A stretch of DNA of 37,680 nt. Source: Rhizobium sp. (lineage in GTDB: Bacteria > Pseudomonadota > Gammaproteobacteria > Burkholderiales > Thiobacillaceae). The first letter of the stretch is position 1. Each line of letters opens with the position of its first letter. Below are positions 35,757 to 37,680 of this stretch, one piece after another. The position numbers were made by a program, and so were the translations under genes. Location of the stretch: assembly GCA_019459285.1 (NCBI GenBank), contig JAIBEL010000024.1:1-37680 (forward strand). Direction: 5' to 3'. The notes under the pieces were generated by a model that saw only the letters and a list, made by a program, of their open reading frames with translations, did no database searches and had not been told where the DNA came from.

Positions 35757-37175
35757 TCAGCGCCCCTGCAGAATCTGCAGGCCTTTAAGCAGGTTCAGCG
35801 CCTGGTTCACCTGGAAATCGCTTTTCGACACGATCTCGCCCGGCTCCAGCGGCACCGGTTTCTTGTCCTTGCCGTCCGGACTCGATTTGTCGGTAGGCGG
35901 GGCTTTGATGATCATCTCGTCCGGTTTGCTTGCCGGCGCCGCATCTCCGCCATTGGGATTGCTCAGATGGTGTTCGAGATCCGCCTCACGAATGCCCAGA
36001 CCTTGATCGTCAGACGGCATGGACGGGTCTTCCACCACGATATCCGGCTCGATGCCCTTGGCCTGGATGGAACGCCCGCTCGGCGTAAAGTAGCGCGCCG
36101 TGGTGAGTTTGATTGCCGTGCCATTGCCGATCGGCAGGATGGTCTGCACAGATCCCTTGCCGAAGGTTCGGGTACCCATGATGACGGCACGCTTGTCATC
36201 CTGCAGCGCCCCCGCCACGATTTCGGAGGCCGAGGCCGAACCGCCGTTCACGAGCACCACCATCGGTACCTGCTTGACGCCCTCCGGCAAACCCTTCAGA
36301 TAATCAAGCTGCATCGGGCGCAGGTAATTTTCCGGGCTGGCGGTCAACCGCATCTTCGCGTCCTCTGTACGCCCGTCCGTGTATACCACCAGGCTGTCCG
36401 GCTTGACGAAAGCCGCCGCAACCGCCACTGCACCATTCAGCAGGCCGCCCGGATCGTTACGCAAGTCCAGGATCAGGCCCTTGAGCGGCGCCTTGTTGTC
36501 CTTGTAGAGCTTGTCCAGGGCCTCGGCCAGCAACTCGCCGGTATGTTCCTGGAATTGCGTCACACGCACGTAACCGTAGCCGTTTTCCAGCAATTTGGAT
36601 TTGACGCTGCGGATCTTGATGACTGCACGGGTCAGGGTCAGCACGATGGGCTTGTCGACGCCCTTGCGAACGATGGTGAGCTTGATCGGCGATCCGGGCT
36701 TGCCGCGCATGCGTTTCACCGCGTCGTTCAGCGTCATGCCCTTAACTGGAGCGTCATCGAGCTTGATGATCAGGTCGCCTGGCTTGACCCCGGCCTTGAA
36801 GGCGGGCGTATCCTCGATCGGCGACACGACCTTGACGAAGCCGTCTTCCATCCCGACTTCGATGCCCAGGCCGCCGAACTCGCCCTGGGTGCCCACCTGC
36901 AGATCCTTGAAGCCCTCGGCATCGAGATAGGCCGAATGCGGGTCCAACCCGCTCAACATGCCATTGATCGCGGAGGAGATCAGCTTCTTGTCGTCGACCG
37001 GTTCGACATAATCGCTCTTGATACGGGCAAACACATCGGTGAAGGCACGCAACTCCTCGACCGGCAGCGCAGTCTCCGCATCCTTGTCGGCAATCGCCGG
37101 CAGATTGAGTGTCAATGCGGCGCCCGCTAGTATGCCAGCCAGACCGACCAGTACGAGTTTTGCCTTTTGTGTCAT
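35757..37175 (-). CDS. ctpA: Carboxy-terminal processing protease (S41 family)
   Basis: Predicted 472 aa. An N-terminal hydrophobic signal or anchor (KLVLVGLAGILAGAALTL) leads to a periplasmic protein. The PDZ domain is around GLGIEVGMEDGFVKVVSPIE to KPGDLIIKLDD. The S41 catalytic Ser is in VNGGSASASEIVAGAL and the Lys in TRTFGKGSVQTILP. A long, low-complexity Lys/Pro/Asp segment follows before a short C-terminal part (LNLLKGLQILQGR). These Ser/Lys proteases trim or degrade envelope proteins, including peptidoglycan hydrolases. Its ATG lies 1 bp after the envC stop, so the two are co-transcribed. Confidence 0.95.
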   Translation of the reverse strand: MTQKAKLVLVGLAGILAGAALTLNLPAIADKDAETALPVEELRAFTDVFARIKSDYVEPVDDKKLISSAINGMLSGLDPHSAYLDAEGFKDLQVGTQGEFGGLGIEVGMEDGFVKVVSPIEDTPAFKAGVKPGDLIIKLDDAPVKGMTLNDAVKRMRGKPGSPIKLTIVRKGVDKPIVLTLTRAVIKIRSVKSKLLENGYGYVRVTQFQEHTGELLAEALDKLYKDNKAPLKGLILDLRNDPGGLLNGAVAVAAAFVKPDSLVVYTDGRTEDAKMRLTASPENYLRPMQLDYLKGLPEGVKQVPMVVLVNGGSASASEIVAGALQDDKRAVIMGTRTFGKGSVQTILPIGNGTAIKLTTARYFTPSGRSIQAKGIEPDIVVEDPSMPSDDQGLGIREADLEHHLSNPNGGDAAPASKPDEMIIKAPPTDKSSPDGKDKKPVPLEPGEIVSKSDFQVNQALNLLKGLQILQGR

Positions 37176-37176
37176 C

Positions 37177-37680
37177 TCACTTCACCCAGTCCAGGGGATT
37201 TACAGGACGGCTCTGATGCCGCATTTCAAAATACAGGCCCGTGTCGGGTTGGCCGCCGCTATTGCCCACCGCGGCGATCGCATCGCCGGGCTGAACCCGG
37301 TCGCCCACCTGCTTATACAGACTTTCATTATTGCTGTACAGGCTCATATACCCCTCGCCATGGTCGACAATGATGAGGTTTCCGAAGCCGCGCAGCCACT
37401 CGGCGAACACCACCTGCCCGGCTGCGATCGCCTTCACTGCCGTACCTTGGGCGGCCCGGATGAACAAGCCTTTCCAACTCAGCCCGCCACCTTCCCTCGG
37501 AGCACCAAAGCGGTTCATCAGTTCCCCGGCGACCGGCAAATGTAGCGCCCCCTTCAACCGGGAGAACGGCTGACTCGACCGAAAGGCCACCGGCGTATCG
37601 GTATTCACCGCCACGGGACGGCGCTGCTGGCCGGTTGAGCCGCGCTCCGCCTCCCGCTGCTGCGCCTGCCGGGGGGCGGG
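37177..37680 (-). CDS. envC: Murein hydrolase activator EnvC, C-terminal LytM domain (5' end outside window)
   Basis: About 167 C-terminal residues are present, open to the window edge. A Gln/Arg/Glu-rich stretch (RQAQQREAERGSTGQQRR) is the end of the coiled-coil region. The LytM (M23) domain runs from GALHLPVAGELMNRFG to the end. Its zinc ligands are lost: the HxxxD site reads WKGLFIRAAQGT, the HLS position reads YSNNES, and the last His is Tyr in GLYFEMRH. That is the degenerate form expected of EnvC, which activates AmiA/AmiB instead of cutting murein itself. It lies next to ctpA, a recurring pair. Confidence 0.92.
   Translation of the reverse strand, partial: PAPRQAQQREAERGSTGQQRRPVAVNTDTPVAFRSSQPFSRLKGALHLPVAGELMNRFGAPREGGGLSWKGLFIRAAQGTAVKAIAAGQVVFAEWLRGFGNLIIVDHGEGYMSLYSNNESLYKQVGDRVQPGDAIAAVGNSGGQPDTGLYFEMRHQSRPVNPLDWVK

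Noticed and set aside
35724..37130. 468-codon plus-strand frame opposite ctpA
   Set aside because: Antisense shadow; the minus strand has PDZ and S41 motifs and a signal segment.

Overview
The window is a GC-rich (roughly 60% by eye), gene-dense stretch of a chromosome from a Gram-negative betaproteobacterium. Gene order and protein style look most like the Nitrosomonadales/Thiobacillaceae side of the class; that placement is inferred from recognised synteny, not from a database search. Diagnostic clusters are slt - NDUFA9-like - cca, pilB-pilC-pilD-coaE-zapD-yacG, ffh - rpsP-rimM-trmD-rplS, divergent folB/plsY, rpsU-yqeY-dnaG-rpoD, and ctpA beside envC. Almost everything is core housekeeping. 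There are no phage genes, CRISPR arrays or transposases. Both edges cut genes: ompR at the left, envC at the right.

Layout. 1-1883: the N-terminal half of an OmpR response regulator (minus), an OmpR-type tandem half-site, and three divergent genes for small exported proteins. 1939-4601: Kup potassium transporter and ferredoxin-NADP reductase (minus). 4771-9116: CCA-adding enzyme, an NDUFA9-like reductase and soluble lytic transglycosylase (minus). 9178-11432: ilvA (minus) diverging from rpiA (plus) across a dyad-symmetric region. 11436-16848: yacG, zapD, coaE, pilD, pilC, pilB (minus), tightly coupled through GTGA and TGATG overlaps. 16948-19043: CNNM/CorB-like transporter and CcsA/YpjD-like membrane protein (minus), divergent from ffh. 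19113-22509: ffh, then the rpsP-rimM-trmD-rplS operon with a clear promoter and terminator. 22598-24402: a probable gene remnant, a small Cys-containing protein, ogt and xerD. 24406-26467: M14 deacylase family, TauE/SafE and folB (minus), chained by 4-bp overlaps. 26521-26787: a structured inverted-repeat element. 26789-28208: plsY and an uncharacterised membrane protein. 28213-29220: tsaD (minus). 29302-33764: rpsU, yqeY, dnaG, rpoD. 33804-34516: tRNA with CAU anticodon (probably Ile2) and slmA. 34513-37680: moeB, an unknown gene, ctpA and partial envC (minus).

The genes cover translation and ribosome maturation (rpsP, rimM, trmD, rplS, rpsU, cca, tsaD, tRNA), membrane targeting (ffh), replication and transcription initiation (dnaG, rpoD, yacG), division control (zapD, slmA, envC), type IV pilus assembly (pilB, pilC, pilD), envelope upkeep (slt, ctpA, plsY) and cofactor synthesis (coaE, folB, moeB).

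The most unusual object is the 267-bp element between folB and plsY. It has 31-bp perfect terminal inverted repeats, and each half also folds into its own long hairpin. The two halves are colinear copies of one unit in inverted orientation. They share the same loop core but have different, internally compensated stem sequences. It resembles a REPIN/MITE-type non-autonomous element, and its right end stops one base before the plsY start codon. Smaller points of interest are the OmpR-like site, a hairpin covering the slmA ribosome binding site, and a likely leaderless ogt transcript.
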